A stretch of 64,000 nt of DNA from Defluviitaleaceae bacterium (GTDB taxonomy: Bacteria > Bacillota > Clostridia > Lachnospirales > WRAX01), in the NCBI GenBank assembly GCA_009779935.1, contig WRAX01000003.1, forward strand, positions 1-64,000, written 5' to 3'. The notes below the pieces were generated by a model, which did no database searches, had not been told where the DNA came from, and worked only from the letters and a program-made list of their open reading frames with translations. The first letter of the stretch is position 1, and each line of letters starts with the position of its first letter. A program made the translations under genes and the position numbers. Of the stretch, positions 52,843 to 60,981 are shown in pieces.

Positions 52843-54210
52843 TTACCAGTTGCCCTCCGCAATTAACGCAAGCACTGTTTGCAAAGCATCCATACCATCA
52901 CGGTTAAAATGGTGGGGCACTGTGCCATATTCCCAGGGTCTGCCGTCTGCGCTTATTATATACAGCATGTCGTATCGCACTTCGAAGGTGGTGTTGGGTA
53001 AAGTAATAAAAGCAGGCATTAAAGCCGCATCCGATACCATGCCCCCTGTGGTTTGCCCTACCAATGTAGCAAATCCTGTTTGGTGAAGAAATGCTGCTAT
53101 TTGTTGTGCAGCAGAAAAGTTATTCATATCAGTGAGCAACCATACTTTGCCATTAAAAGGCGCACGGCGTTCGGGATGGGGTGCAATGGATACGGTTCGT
53201 GATATATAGTAATCCATAAGGCGCAAATCGTTTACCACATCTTCTGAAAGGGTGACTTCCGGGAAGATATTTGGCAAGTCATCAATGTTAAAAGGCACCC
53301 TTTCACCCATGCTCCTTGGCGCTCGCCTCATAAGTCGTGTGTTATATTCCCCCGCCATATAAAATTGGTGAAAGATGGTTTCCAACGGATAGTCAATTAA
53401 GGGGGCGATTAAAGGGCGTGTAAAAAACTCGGTATAACCGCCGTAAATCCCCCTCATATCCAAAATTAGGTGCTCAAAACCTTCCAGTTGGCTGTAAAAC
53501 TCATCTACCTGCCGCAAAGTGTCCGAGGCGGGGTTGCGCACCCAATTATCTCCATAAATTCTTGGCAACCTTATATATGCAATTCTCCCATCTTCTATTA
53601 TATTTGTGGTTATGTTGTAATCATCGAACCCAAGCAAAGGTGTTACCATTTGGCTGTGATAAAGATGTTTTTCGTCAAATGTTGGATTGGCTAACCTGTC
53701 ACCAAAGTAGCTGTAAACGGTTCTTCGGCGATTATCAAACCTTTCATAAGCACTTCGAAAGTATGTATCATAAGAAGCCAGCCATAAGTGACCCACAGGA
53801 GAAGCGTGGCTAAAAAAATCCAGCCTTAGCATTTCCCAAAAGGGTATATAATCCCATTCTATGGATTCGTCTAAAATGCGCTCTCTTAACTCCGGCACAA
53901 GAGCCAGCATATCAACCTCATTGCGCCTGTAAATGATACCAAAGGTTGGAACATTTTCTTTAAGGGCAGTCATTAAATAGTCAAAATCTTCCAAAAACTG
54001 CTCCCGGGTTAGTTGGGGCGGTTGCCATTGGGGGCGGGGCGGGTCTGTGACAAGGGTTTTTATTAAGTCCAGCTCTGTGGGCTGTTGGGCAACCACTTCT
54101 GGTGCGTAGGCATCGTCACCGGGCATAAAAATAATTGGCAAAATAATTACAACCGCTGCAAACAAGGCTACAAGCATGGTTACCATAAAAACTGTTTTGC
54201 TTTTTTTCAT
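52843..54210 (-). CDS. Membrane-anchored S41-type peptidase (copy 1)
   Basis: A 455-residue protein with one N-terminal membrane anchor (about 9-31) and an extracellular body. The S41 core is in the C-terminal third: a conserved LILDMRGIYGGY strand near 247, and the catalytic Ser366 in TDMNNFSAAQQ, then TLVGQTTGG. The CtpA-type lysine (GKG) is Gly here, so it resembles S41B or IRBP-like members, and the base is uncertain. There is no PDZ domain. It is paired with a secreted peptide gene upstream and is a close paralogue of 54628-55968. Confidence 0.72.
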   Translation of the reverse strand: MKKSKTVFMVTMLVALFAAVVIILPIIFMPGDDAYAPEVVAQQPTELDLIKTLVTDPPRPQWQPPQLTREQFLEDFDYLMTALKENVPTFGIIYRRNEVDMLALVPELRERILDESIEWDYIPFWEMLRLDFFSHASPVGHLWLASYDTYFRSAYERFDNRRRTVYSYFGDRLANPTFDEKHLYHSQMVTPLLGFDDYNITTNIIEDGRIAYIRLPRIYGDNWVRNPASDTLRQVDEFYSQLEGFEHLILDMRGIYGGYTEFFTRPLIAPLIDYPLETIFHQFYMAGEYNTRLMRRAPRSMGERVPFNIDDLPNIFPEVTLSEDVVNDLRLMDYYISRTVSIAPHPERRAPFNGKVWLLTDMNNFSAAQQIAAFLHQTGFATLVGQTTGGMVSDAALMPAFITLPNTTFEVRYDMLYIISADGRPWEYGTVPHHFNRDGMDALQTVLALIAEGNW

Positions 54211-54227
54211 ATTTAACCTCCAAAGTG

Positions 54228-54272
54228 AAACACCCCAACCCCTGCATGTGCGATGGTGGGGTTGGGGTGTTT
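54228..54272 (-). terminator. Strong hairpin between peptide 1 and protease 1
   Basis: A perfect 15-bp stem (54258-54272 with 54228-54242) and a 15-nt loop lie between the peptide stop and the protease ATG. On the minus-strand RNA the stem is followed by a short U-rich run. It could end most transcripts so that the peptide is made in excess of the protease. Confidence 0.65.
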
Positions 54273-54295
54273 TGTATTATGTTGCATTTAGCACG

Positions 54296-54493
54296 TTAAG
54301 GCCTTGTTTGACCCGGGCGGAAAACGCCTGGTATATTAACACCTCCACTGCCATCGCAAAAATCGGGGTGAGGGGAAAGTGCGCCAACACCTATGTAATC
54401 CGGTTGGCTATCCAGGCTTCCTGCCATAACAACAGCACTGGCGGAAAATACCATGGTCAGCGTCAAAATTGACGCAACGATTTTCTTTTTCAT
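54296..54493 (-). CDS. Secreted small peptide precursor 1
   Basis: A 65-residue precursor with a clean signal peptide (MKKKIVASILTLTMVFSASA then VVMA; cleavage near A24-G25). The mature part begins GSLDSQPDYIGVGALS and ends with a different tail (PHPDFCDGSGG...RPGQTRP) containing one Cys. It is 39-41 residues after cleavage. Residues 1-40 match peptide 2 except one Asp/Asn change. ATG at 54493 has AGGAGG 8 nt upstream, but that site is buried in a hairpin. It lies upstream of a protease gene. Confidence 0.65.
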   Translation of the reverse strand: MKKKIVASILTLTMVFSASAVVMAGSLDSQPDYIGVGALSPHPDFCDGSGGVNIPGVFRPGQTRP

Positions 54494-54528
54494 TTGCAAT
54501 TCCTCCTAAAAAATGTTTTTTTAGGAGG
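54376..54528. repeat. Long direct repeat, copy 1
   Basis: A 153-bp block, without gaps, recurs at 56160-56312 (offset 1784). It covers the signal-peptide region, the start and the ribosome-site hairpin of the peptide gene. A few substitutions occur, mainly silent. The promoter beyond it also matches, at an offset 24 bp larger because of a tandem insertion in copy 2. Confidence 0.8.
54502..54528 (-). promoter_or_regulatory. Hairpin hiding the ribosome site of peptide 1
   Basis: On the minus-strand RNA a 12-bp stem pairs CCUCCUAAAAAA with UUUUUUAGGAGG around a 3-nt loop. AGGAGG is the ribosome site for the peptide start, which lies 8 nt downstream. All six bases of the site are paired, so translation should be controlled by opening this stem. 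Confidence 0.75.
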
Positions 54529-54539
54529 CTTCTTGTAAC

Positions 54540-54568
54540 ATTATATCAAACGCCATCTGTATTGTCAA
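54540..54568 (-). promoter_or_regulatory. Consensus sigma-A promoter of peptide 1
   Basis: TTGACA (54563-54568), a 17-bp spacer ending TGA and TATAAT (54540-54545) on the minus strand. Both boxes are perfect consensus with extended -10, so transcription should be very strong. Sequence upstream of the -35 is shared with the promoter of peptide 2. Confidence 0.85.
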
Positions 54569-54627
54569 GTGTTTTTTGATGCTTTTGGACAATTATTTTT
54601 TAATACTTAACGTTTGTTTGGTTAAAT

Positions 54628-55968
54628 TCAGTAATTCCCCTCCGCAATTAACGCAAGCACTGTTTGCAAAGCATTCATACCATCACGGTTAAAATGGTGG
54701 GGTACTGTGCCGTACTCCCAGGGTCTGCCGTCTGCGCTTATTATGTATAGGGGGTCATAGCGCACCATAAAGCCTGTGTTTGGTAGCGTGAAGTTAAAAG
54801 AGCTTGTAAGCGCATCCGCCGCCGCACCGCCTGTGGTTTGCCCAACAAGGGTAGCAAAGCCTGTTTGGTGAAGAAAAGATGCGACCTGCTGTGCGGCAGA
54901 AAAGTTATTCATATCTGTTAATAACCACACTTTGCCATTAAATGGCGCACGGCGTTCTGGATGGGGTGCCACGCTAATTGTGCGCGCAATATGGTAATCC
55001 ATATATCGTAAATCTTCCGCCACCGCTTCCGTAAGGCCGCCATGGGGGAATATATAGCTTAGATCATCCATATAAAAAGGCACTCTTTCGCCGATAGCCC
55101 TTGGCATGCTAATCATAAACCTTGTATTGCGGTCACCGGCCATAATAAACTGGTGAAAGGTGGTTTCCAAAGGATAATCAATAAGGGGTGCAATTAACAA
55201 GCGGGTTAGGGCAGTTGGCCAACCTCCCAGTATGCCTCTCATATCTATAATAAGATGCTCGGCACCTTCCAGTTGGCTATAGAAATCATCAACACGCCGT
55301 ATATTGCTGGGGGTGGGCATTGCGTTGTCCAACATTACGCTACTCGGCAACCTTATATAGGCAACACGCCCTTCCTGCATGATATTTGCAACTATCTGGC
55401 TTTCACTGAACCCCTTGTACATATTTGATATATGTAGGACATGGTGATCGGTATGCCACATAGCATTTCCAAGCCTGCCCCCAAAGTAAGCATAAACATT
55501 TCTTTGGTTCATTGGGCCCGGCGGAAAGTATTGGTGACTTTTTAAATATAAATGCCCAACAGGAAAAGCATGTCTAAAAAAGTCCTGCCTAAGCATATTA
55601 AAAAAGGGGGCATAGTCCCACTCTATGCTCTCATCTAAAATGCGCTCCCTAAGCTCCGGTGCCAGGGCCAGCATATCAACACCATTGCGCCTGTAAATTA
55701 CCCCAAAGGATGGGAAGTTTTCTTCCAGGGTGGTTATTAGAAAATCAAAATCTTCCAAAAACTGTTCCCGGGTTAGCTCCGGCGGCCGCCATTGGTGGCG
55801 CTCTCTTGTTAATGCAGGCTGTGTAGGTTCTATCACATTAGCATTATTTGTCACTTCAAAGTCACAATCACTACCCTGTGGCATAAAAATAGCCGGCAAA
55901 AAAATTAATACCGCAGATAGTAGGGATATAGCTACAGTTATGCCTAAAATCGCTTTATACTTTTCCAT
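54628..55968 (-). CDS. Membrane-anchored S41-type peptidase (copy 2)
   Basis: A 446-residue paralogue of the protein at 52843-54210, with an N-terminal membrane anchor (about 8-30), the same N-terminal motif LTREQFLEDFDFLI near 68, and the S41 core with Ser357 in MNNFSAAQQ and LVGQTTGGAA. It has the same Gly in place of the CtpA lysine. The two differ mostly in the region around 150-240. ATG has AGGAGG 6 nt upstream. The gene lies 84 nt after peptide 2, with a hairpin in between. Confidence 0.72.
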   Translation of the reverse strand: MEKYKAILGITVAISLLSAVLIFLPAIFMPQGSDCDFEVTNNANVIEPTQPALTRERHQWRPPELTREQFLEDFDFLITTLEENFPSFGVIYRRNGVDMLALAPELRERILDESIEWDYAPFFNMLRQDFFRHAFPVGHLYLKSHQYFPPGPMNQRNVYAYFGGRLGNAMWHTDHHVLHISNMYKGFSESQIVANIMQEGRVAYIRLPSSVMLDNAMPTPSNIRRVDDFYSQLEGAEHLIIDMRGILGGWPTALTRLLIAPLIDYPLETTFHQFIMAGDRNTRFMISMPRAIGERVPFYMDDLSYIFPHGGLTEAVAEDLRYMDYHIARTISVAPHPERRAPFNGKVWLLTDMNNFSAAQQVASFLHQTGFATLVGQTTGGAAADALTSSFNFTLPNTGFMVRYDPLYIISADGRPWEYGTVPHHFNRDGMNALQTVLALIAEGNY

Positions 55969-55988
55969 CGCTTCCTCCTAAAATAAAA

Positions 55989-56022
55989 CACCACACAACC
56001 CATGATGCGGGGCTGTGTGGTG
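55989..56022 (-). terminator. Hairpin between peptide 2 and protease 2
   Basis: A 13-bp stem pairs 56010-56022 with 55989-56001; the one DNA mismatch is a G-U pair in the minus-strand RNA. It is followed by UUUUAUUUU, a typical intrinsic-terminator tail. The sequence is unrelated to the hairpin at 54228-54272 but the place is the same. Confidence 0.7.
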
Positions 56023-56052
56023 AAAAACTAATTAATTAATTTAAGCCCTATT

Positions 56053-56277
56053 TTAGTCTTGTCCGGGTCTCCATCCACAGCAGCAAGGTGGAAATGGATC
56101 CGGACGAAATGGTGGTCTGTGTCCACCGCCGCCCCCATCACAAACCCCGGGTTGGGTTGAAAGTGCGCCAACACCTATGTAATCTGGTTGGCTATTCAGG
56201 CTTCCGGCCATAACAACAGCACTGGCGGAAAACACCATGGTCAGCGTCAAAATTGACGCAACGATTTTCTTTTTCAT
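56053..56277 (-). CDS. Secreted small peptide precursor 2
   Basis: A 74-residue precursor with the same signal peptide as peptide 1 (cleavage near A24-G25). The mature part starts GSLNSQPDYIGVGALS, and the tail is different: TQPGVCDGGGGGHRPPF, then a Pro-rich FPPCCCGWRPGQD end with three adjacent Cys. P43, C46, D47 and G48 are shared with peptide 1. ATG at 56277 has AGGAGG 8 nt upstream within a hairpin. It lies upstream of protease 2. Confidence 0.65.
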   Translation of the reverse strand: MKKKIVASILTLTMVFSASAVVMAGSLNSQPDYIGVGALSTQPGVCDGGGGGHRPPFRPDPFPPCCCGWRPGQD

Positions 56278-56312
56278 TTGCAATTCCTCCTAAAAAATGT
56301 TTTTTTAGGAAG
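56160..56312. repeat. Long direct repeat, copy 2
   Basis: The counterpart of 54376-54528, aligned without gaps. Together they show that the cassette was duplicated and that the region encoding the signal and the leader stayed alike while the mature tail diverged. Confidence 0.8.
56286..56312 (-). promoter_or_regulatory. Hairpin hiding the ribosome site of peptide 2
   Basis: The same 12-bp stem as in copy 1, with loop positions 56298-56300. One base differs (C to U in the left arm) and forms a G-U pair in RNA, so pairing is retained. This difference supports an RNA structure on the minus strand rather than a DNA palindrome. Confidence 0.75.
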
Positions 56313-56342
56313 CTCCTTTCGAAGCTCCTTTCGAAGCTCCTT
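56309..56342 (-). repeat. Tandem 12-bp repeat in the leader of peptide 2
   Basis: GAAGCTCCTTTC occurs 2.8 times (56309-56342). Copy 1 has a single degenerate unit at the same site. On the RNA the unit reads GAAAGGAGCUUC, so each adds an AAAGGAG, a ribosome-site-like sequence, upstream of the hidden one. Confidence 0.75.
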
Positions 56343-56347
56343 GTAAT

Positions 56348-56376
56348 ATTATAGCAAATACAAATGGTGGTGTCAA
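56348..56376 (-). promoter_or_regulatory. Consensus sigma-A promoter of peptide 2
   Basis: TTGACA (56371-56376), a 17-bp spacer ending TGC and TATAAT (56348-56353) on the minus strand, equivalent to the promoter at 54540-54568. Confidence 0.85.
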
Positions 56377-56423
56377 GTGTTTTTTGCATTCTTTTTGTAA
56401 AATTTTATTCAGAAAACTTTATC

Positions 56424-56452
56424 TTGAAATTTGCGTATATTTTATATATAAT
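56424..56452 (+). promoter_or_regulatory. Sigma-A promoter of the zinc-ribbon-mcsA-mcsB-clpC unit
   Basis: TTGAAA (56424-56429), a 17-bp spacer and TATAAT (56447-56452), 29 bp before the ATG at 56482. No CtsR heptad repeat (GGTCAAA type) is seen in this promoter region. Confidence 0.65.
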
Positions 56453-56481
56453 GAAGAGATAGAAACGGGAGGCTTTGGCTT

Positions 56482-57024
56482 ATGGCAGACATTAAAGGCG
56501 GCATTGAGAAGGCAGTAAAGGCTGTTGCACATGGCGGCGGCACATTTGTTAAGACAACTAAATTAACCATATCCCTTTCCAGTGAGGAAGGCAAGTTAAA
56601 CAACATTTACACCCAAATCGGGAAAAGTGTGCACGAAATTTATAAGCACGGCGGCTCGCTGGGTGCAATGTTTGACGAAAGGTATAAAGAGATTTTGGAG
56701 GCAGAGGCACGCATTGCGGATATTAAAAACCGTTTAGAAATCGCCAAGGGCGTGGTGCTTTGCGCAAAATGCAACGCATCCGCCAAGCGTGGGTCGGCTT
56801 TTTGCCCCAAATGCGGGGAAAGCTTTGGCGAAGCGGCAGAAGCGTCGGAAACGCCCGCCGTTGCCCCCCATGCACGGCACACCCCCCATGTTGCGCCCCC
56901 GGTTTCTGAACCGGAGCCCATGCCTGTACCAAATCCTGTACCACAGGGGAAAACTTGCGGTATTTGCGGTTCGGTAGCAGCTGTGGGCGAGCGGTTTTGT
57001 ATGTCCTGCGGGCGGGCATTGTAA
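56482..57024 (+). CDS. Coiled-coil protein with two zinc ribbons
   Basis: A 180-residue protein. An N-terminal helical/coiled-coil region (about 1-92) is followed by a zinc ribbon (LCAKCNASAKRGSAFCPKCG, residues about 94-112), a Pro/His-rich disordered linker (about 118-155), and a second ribbon (TCGICG...FCMSCG, 158-178). It is the first gene of the unit and stands where ctsR is found in Bacillus. It is not a CtsR homologue by eye. ATG has GGGAGG 9 nt upstream. Confidence 0.7.
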   Translation: MADIKGGIEKAVKAVAHGGGTFVKTTKLTISLSSEEGKLNNIYTQIGKSVHEIYKHGGSLGAMFDERYKEILEAEARIADIKNRLEIAKGVVLCAKCNASAKRGSAFCPKCGESFGEAAEASETPAVAPHARHTPHVAPPVSEPEPMPVPNPVPQGKTCGICGSVAAVGERFCMSCGRAL

Positions 57025-57044
57025 TGCAATAAGGAGTTGATAAT

Positions 57045-57461
57045 TTGGATAATGACATAAATAATAAGATACAAAACTTTCTGCAATATGTTTTTGAGAT
57101 GGTGGAGGATATGGAGCGTTTATCCCAACGGGACGGGGGAGTTTTGGCTTGCCCAAAATGTGCCACAACCTATGCCGGCTTCAAAAAAAGCGGAAAAATG
57201 GGTTGTGCCCGGTGTTATGACGCCTTTCGCCCACATCTTTCCAGGGCTTTGGTTAATATACATGGTTCGGAAGTGCATAGGGGAAAAATTCCCCGTGGCA
57301 TGGGGGGCAGGCACCAAGAATTGGTTATAAGGCGGGAACTTGCAGAAAACCGCCTGATGTTAAAAAAAGCCCTGGAAAGCGAGCAATATGAAGAAGCCGC
57401 CCGCCTGCGGGACATTATCCATAATTTGGAGCAAGGAGGTGGCGAAAATGAAGTGGTTTGA
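57045..57461 (+). CDS. mcsA: McsA, activator of the McsB kinase
   Basis: McsA activates the McsB protein-arginine kinase. The 138-residue protein has two zinc-binding CxxC pairs (CPKC at about 36, CARC at about 54) and a C-terminal UVR-like helical motif (LKKALESEQYEEAARLRDIIHNLEQ, residues about 104-128). The start is TTG with AAGGAG 8 nt upstream. It follows the zinc-ribbon gene by 20 nt and overlaps mcsB. Confidence 0.9.
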   Translation: MDNDINNKIQNFLQYVFEMVEDMERLSQRDGGVLACPKCATTYAGFKKSGKMGCARCYDAFRPHLSRALVNIHGSEVHRGKIPRGMGGRHQELVIRRELAENRLMLKKALESEQYEEAARLRDIIHNLEQGGGENEVV

Positions 57462-58470
57462 GCAGGCGGAGGTTGACAAAAACATTGTCATCTCCTCCCG
57501 TGTGCGCCTTGCCCGCAATTTGGATAAATTCGCCTTCCCTTACCGCCTAAATCCCGCCATGGCTAAGGAGGTTTTGCAGGAAGTTTGTGAAGCCGTTTCC
57601 GGCCTTGAAAATAGACTGGATTTTATGGAGCTAACCAGTACGCCACCTTGGGAGAGCAATGTTTTATACGAAAGGCATTTAATAAGCCGCCATATGGCAG
57701 AAAAAACCCTGCCCTGCGGAATAGCTTATGGTGAAGGCGAAAATTTATCAATAATGATTAATGAAGAGGACCATATCCGTATACAGGCGGTTTTTGAAGG
57801 CAATAATTTGGAGGCGGCTTATAAAAAAGCCATGGAAGCGGACAATGCCTTGGGGCAGGATTTGGACTATGCCTTTGACGGCGATTTTGGCTTTTTAACA
57901 TCCTGCCCAACCAACACGGGCACGGGTTTGCGTGCTTCTTATATGTTGCACATCCCCTTTTTGGAATCCACAGGCATGTTAAAGGCGCAGGCGGAAATGC
58001 TTACCAAAACAGGCTTTGCCATACGTGGCGCCCATGGGGAGGGTAGCAGTCCCCGTGGCGGCATTTACCAAATTTCCAACCAAATTACCCTTGGTAAAAG
58101 TGAGGATGAGATTATCACCGCAATACAGCGGCTGGTGGAGCAAATTGCGGACAAAGAAGCCCATCTGCGCACCCAGCTGACCAAAGACCTAAATGCAGAA
58201 GTGATGGATGCCATTTGGCGTGCCCATGGCATTTTAGCCAATTGCCGTAAAATTGCCCTTGATGAGGCCATGAAACTGCTTTCGGACATACGCCTTGGGA
58301 TTATGATGGGCATCCTGCCACCCCCAATGGGCGGGCACACCATATATAGCATTATGACCAATATACAAGATGCCACCCTGCAAGCCATAACAATGCCGGC
58401 CGACGATGCCCGCCATCTGGAAATTTTGCGGGCAGATTATTTGCGGCAATGTTTCAATAGGCCGTTATAA
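57448..58470 (+). CDS. mcsB: Protein-arginine kinase McsB
   Basis: McsB phosphorylates arginine residues and marks proteins for ClpCP degradation. The 340-residue protein has the ATP:guanido phosphotransferase motifs: VISSRVRLARN near 14, PCGIAYGEGENLSIMINEEDHIRIQ near 90-114, and SCPTNTGTGLRASYMLH near 150, plus RGGIYQISNQ near 208. ATG at 57448 has AAGGAGG 7 nt upstream and overlaps the mcsA end by 14 nt. Confidence 0.95.
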   Translation: MKWFEQAEVDKNIVISSRVRLARNLDKFAFPYRLNPAMAKEVLQEVCEAVSGLENRLDFMELTSTPPWESNVLYERHLISRHMAEKTLPCGIAYGEGENLSIMINEEDHIRIQAVFEGNNLEAAYKKAMEADNALGQDLDYAFDGDFGFLTSCPTNTGTGLRASYMLHIPFLESTGMLKAQAEMLTKTGFAIRGAHGEGSSPRGGIYQISNQITLGKSEDEIITAIQRLVEQIADKEAHLRTQLTKDLNAEVMDAIWRAHGILANCRKIALDEAMKLLSDIRLGIMMGILPPPMGGHTIYSIMTNIQDATLQAITMPADDARHLEILRADYLRQCFNRPL

Positions 58471-58479
58471 GGAGGAAAA

Positions 58480-60951
58480 ATGCAATCAAAATTCACACAA
58501 AAGGCGCAAGAGGCCATTAGAAATTCCGACAATGCCGCCCGCCGTTTCGGGCACAACTTTATTGGTACGGAGCATTTGCTGTTAGGGCTTGCCCAAGCGA
58601 ATGATTCTGTATCCAAAAAAACCTTGGAAATGCAAGGTGCAACCGCCGATGTGATAGAACGCAAAATTTACGAGATTATGGAAAGCGGCACAGGCAACAC
58701 CATGGAAATGGGAAGCAGTAAGCCGCAAGGCTACACCCCCCGCACCAAACGGATTTTTGAACAATCTAACGCAGAGGCGCAAAGGATGGGCACCGGTTAT
58801 ATTGGCACAGAGCATTTATTACTTGCCTTGTTAAAGGAGCATGATTCCCTTGCGGTGCAAATTTTGGCATCCATCGGTGTTAATATACAAAAAGCCCATG
58901 ATGATATGCTTGCCATGCTAAGCGAATATTCATCAAACATCCAAAACCCTTACACCAAATTCCAGCAGGGGGGCAAACAGCAAAAATCCACAACCCCCAC
59001 GCTGGACCAGTTTAGCAGGGATTTTAACCAAATGGCAACAGACCAAAAGTTTGACCCCATTATAGGCCGCACCAAGGAAATCGAGCGCATTGTGCAAATA
59101 CTATCCCGACGCACAAAAAACAACCCCTGCTTGGTAGGCGACCCCGGCGTGGGCAAAACCGCAGTAGCAGAGGGGCTTGCCCAAAAAATTATCGCCGGTG
59201 ATGTGCCTGAAACCTTAAAGGAAAAGCGCATTGTTTCGCTGGATTTGGCGGCAATGGTAGCAGGCACCAAATACCGGGGAGAGTTTGAAGAGCGCATTAA
59301 AAAAGTGATGGCAGAGGTTAAGCAAGCCACCAATATTATCTTGTTTGTGGACGAATTGCACACAATAATCGGTGCCGGCGGGGCAGAAGGGTCAATCGAC
59401 GCTTCCAATATTATGAAACCATCCCTGTCCCGTGGGGAAATACAGATGATTGGTGCCACCACCATGGACGAATACCGCAAGTATATCGAAAAAGATGCGG
59501 CATTGGAGCGGCGCTTCCAGCCCGTTATTGTAGATGAACCAAGTGAGGAAGATGCAATCCACATGCTGATGGGTTTGCGGGATAAATACGAAGCCCACCA
59601 TTCCGTACAAATTACGGAAGATGCCATTAAAGCATCTGTAAAACTGTCCGTCCGTTATATTAGCGACCGCTTTTTGCCCGACAAGGCAATAGACTTGCTG
59701 GACGAGGCAGCATCCAGGGTGCGCCTTAAAACCCACACAATGCCCACCGGCGTTAAGGAAATTGAAGCAGAAATTGCCACGCTGGAACAAGAAAAAGAAG
59801 AGGCGGTAAAAACCCAGAATTATGAAGCCGCCGCCAAAATAAAAGCCAAGCAAGACGGGCTTAAAGGGAATTTAGAACGGGAAAAAGATGACTGGGCTAA
59901 AAAAAGTGCGGATGGGCAGCAAATCGTCACCGAAGATGATATTGCGGACATTGTGGCATCTTGGACCGGCATGCCCGTTAAAAAGTTACAGCAAGAGGAA
60001 AGTGAAAGACTTATCAAAATGGAAGACGAGATACACCAACGTCTTATCGGGCAAAAAGAGGCAGTTGCCGCCGTTTCCAAGGCAATACGCCGTGGGCGTG
60101 TAGGCTTAAAGGACCCCAAACGCCCAACAGGCTCCTTCCTTTTCCTTGGCCCTACGGGAGTTGGTAAAACAGAGCTTGCCCGTAGCCTTGCCCAGGTTCT
60201 TTTCGGTAATGAAGAAGCTTTAATAAGGGTAGATATGTCCGAATATATGGAAAAACACAGCGTTTCTAAGATGATAGGTTCGCCGCCCGGCTATGTGGGG
60301 CACGACGAAAGGGGTGGCCAGTTAAGCGAAAAAATACGCCGCAAGCCCTATTCCGTCCTACTTTTTGATGAGGTGGAAAAAGCCCATCCGGATGTATTTA
60401 ACATCCTGCTGCAAGTACTGGATGACGGGCATATAACCGACAGCCACGGCCGTAAGGTGGATTTTAAGAACACCGTTATTATAATGACATCCAATGTGGG
60501 TGCCCGCAACATTGTTTCGCCTAAAAAAATGGGTTTTGCCACCCAGCAGGATGATACAGCACAGCACAAGGAAATGCAAAGGGGCATAATGGAAGAGGTT
60601 AAGCGGATTTTTAAGCCCGAGTTTCTAAACCGCATTGATGACATTATCACCTTCCAGCAGCTTACTAAGGACGAAATTGCACAAATTGCCCGCCTTATGC
60701 TTGTGGAAAGCGCAAAGCGGGTAAAGCTTGCCATGGGCATAGAAATAACCGTAACAGATGCGGCGGTTACACTTATTGCGGATGCCGGTTTTGACCCCAA
60801 TTACGGTGCACGCCCCCTTCGCCGTGCAATCCAATCTAAGGTGGAAGATTTGGCGGCAGAAAAAATACTGTCCGGGGATATTCCCCGTTTTGCCGATTTA
60901 ATAATTGATGCCAAGGACGGAAGTATTTGCATCGAAATTGCAAAGGCATAG
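58480..60951 (+). CDS. clpC: ClpC AAA+ unfoldase
   Basis: ClpC unfolds proteins, including arginine-phosphorylated ones, for ClpP. The 823-residue protein has a ClpN repeat pair (about 1-145), AAA-1 with Walker [10 protein letters not shown] (220-228), the UVR middle domain (about 420-460), and AAA-2 with GPTGVGKTE (557-565), ending in IEIAKA. ATG has GGAGG 6 nt upstream. A copy of its last 16 codons lies at 61659-61706, beyond the flavodoxin gene. Confidence 0.96.
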   Translation: MQSKFTQKAQEAIRNSDNAARRFGHNFIGTEHLLLGLAQANDSVSKKTLEMQGATADVIERKIYEIMESGTGNTMEMGSSKPQGYTPRTKRIFEQSNAEAQRMGTGYIGTEHLLLALLKEHDSLAVQILASIGVNIQKAHDDMLAMLSEYSSNIQNPYTKFQQGGKQQKSTTPTLDQFSRDFNQMATDQKFDPIIGRTKEIERIVQILSRRTKNNPCLVGDPGVGKTAVAEGLAQKIIAGDVPETLKEKRIVSLDLAAMVAGTKYRGEFEERIKKVMAEVKQATNIILFVDELHTIIGAGGAEGSIDASNIMKPSLSRGEIQMIGATTMDEYRKYIEKDAALERRFQPVIVDEPSEEDAIHMLMGLRDKYEAHHSVQITEDAIKASVKLSVRYISDRFLPDKAIDLLDEAASRVRLKTHTMPTGVKEIEAEIATLEQEKEEAVKTQNYEAAAKIKAKQDGLKGNLEREKDDWAKKSADGQQIVTEDDIADIVASWTGMPVKKLQQEESERLIKMEDEIHQRLIGQKEAVAAVSKAIRRGRVGLKDPKRPTGSFLFLGPTGVGKTELARSLAQVLFGNEEALIRVDMSEYMEKHSVSKMIGSPPGYVGHDERGGQLSEKIRRKPYSVLLFDEVEKAHPDVFNILLQVLDDGHITDSHGRKVDFKNTVIIMTSNVGARNIVSPKKMGFATQQDDTAQHKEMQRGIMEEVKRIFKPEFLNRIDDIITFQQLTKDEIAQIARLMLVESAKRVKLAMGIEITVTDAAVTLIADAGFDPNYGARPLRRAIQSKVEDLAAEKILSGDIPRFADLIIDAKDGSICIEIAKA

Positions 60952-60981
60952 GGGCTTACAAAAAACAAGGAGGAATCCGCC

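Noticed and set aside
56309-56342. CRISPR-like array
   Set aside because: The 12-bp units are contiguous with no spacers and no cas genes occur.
56453-56481. CtsR operator before the zinc-ribbon-mcsA unit
   Set aside because: No tandem GGTCAAA-type heptads in the promoter or leader.
58950-59627. Minus-strand 225-codon frame opposite clpC
   Set aside because: Ser/Ile-rich antisense frame within a well-supported gene.
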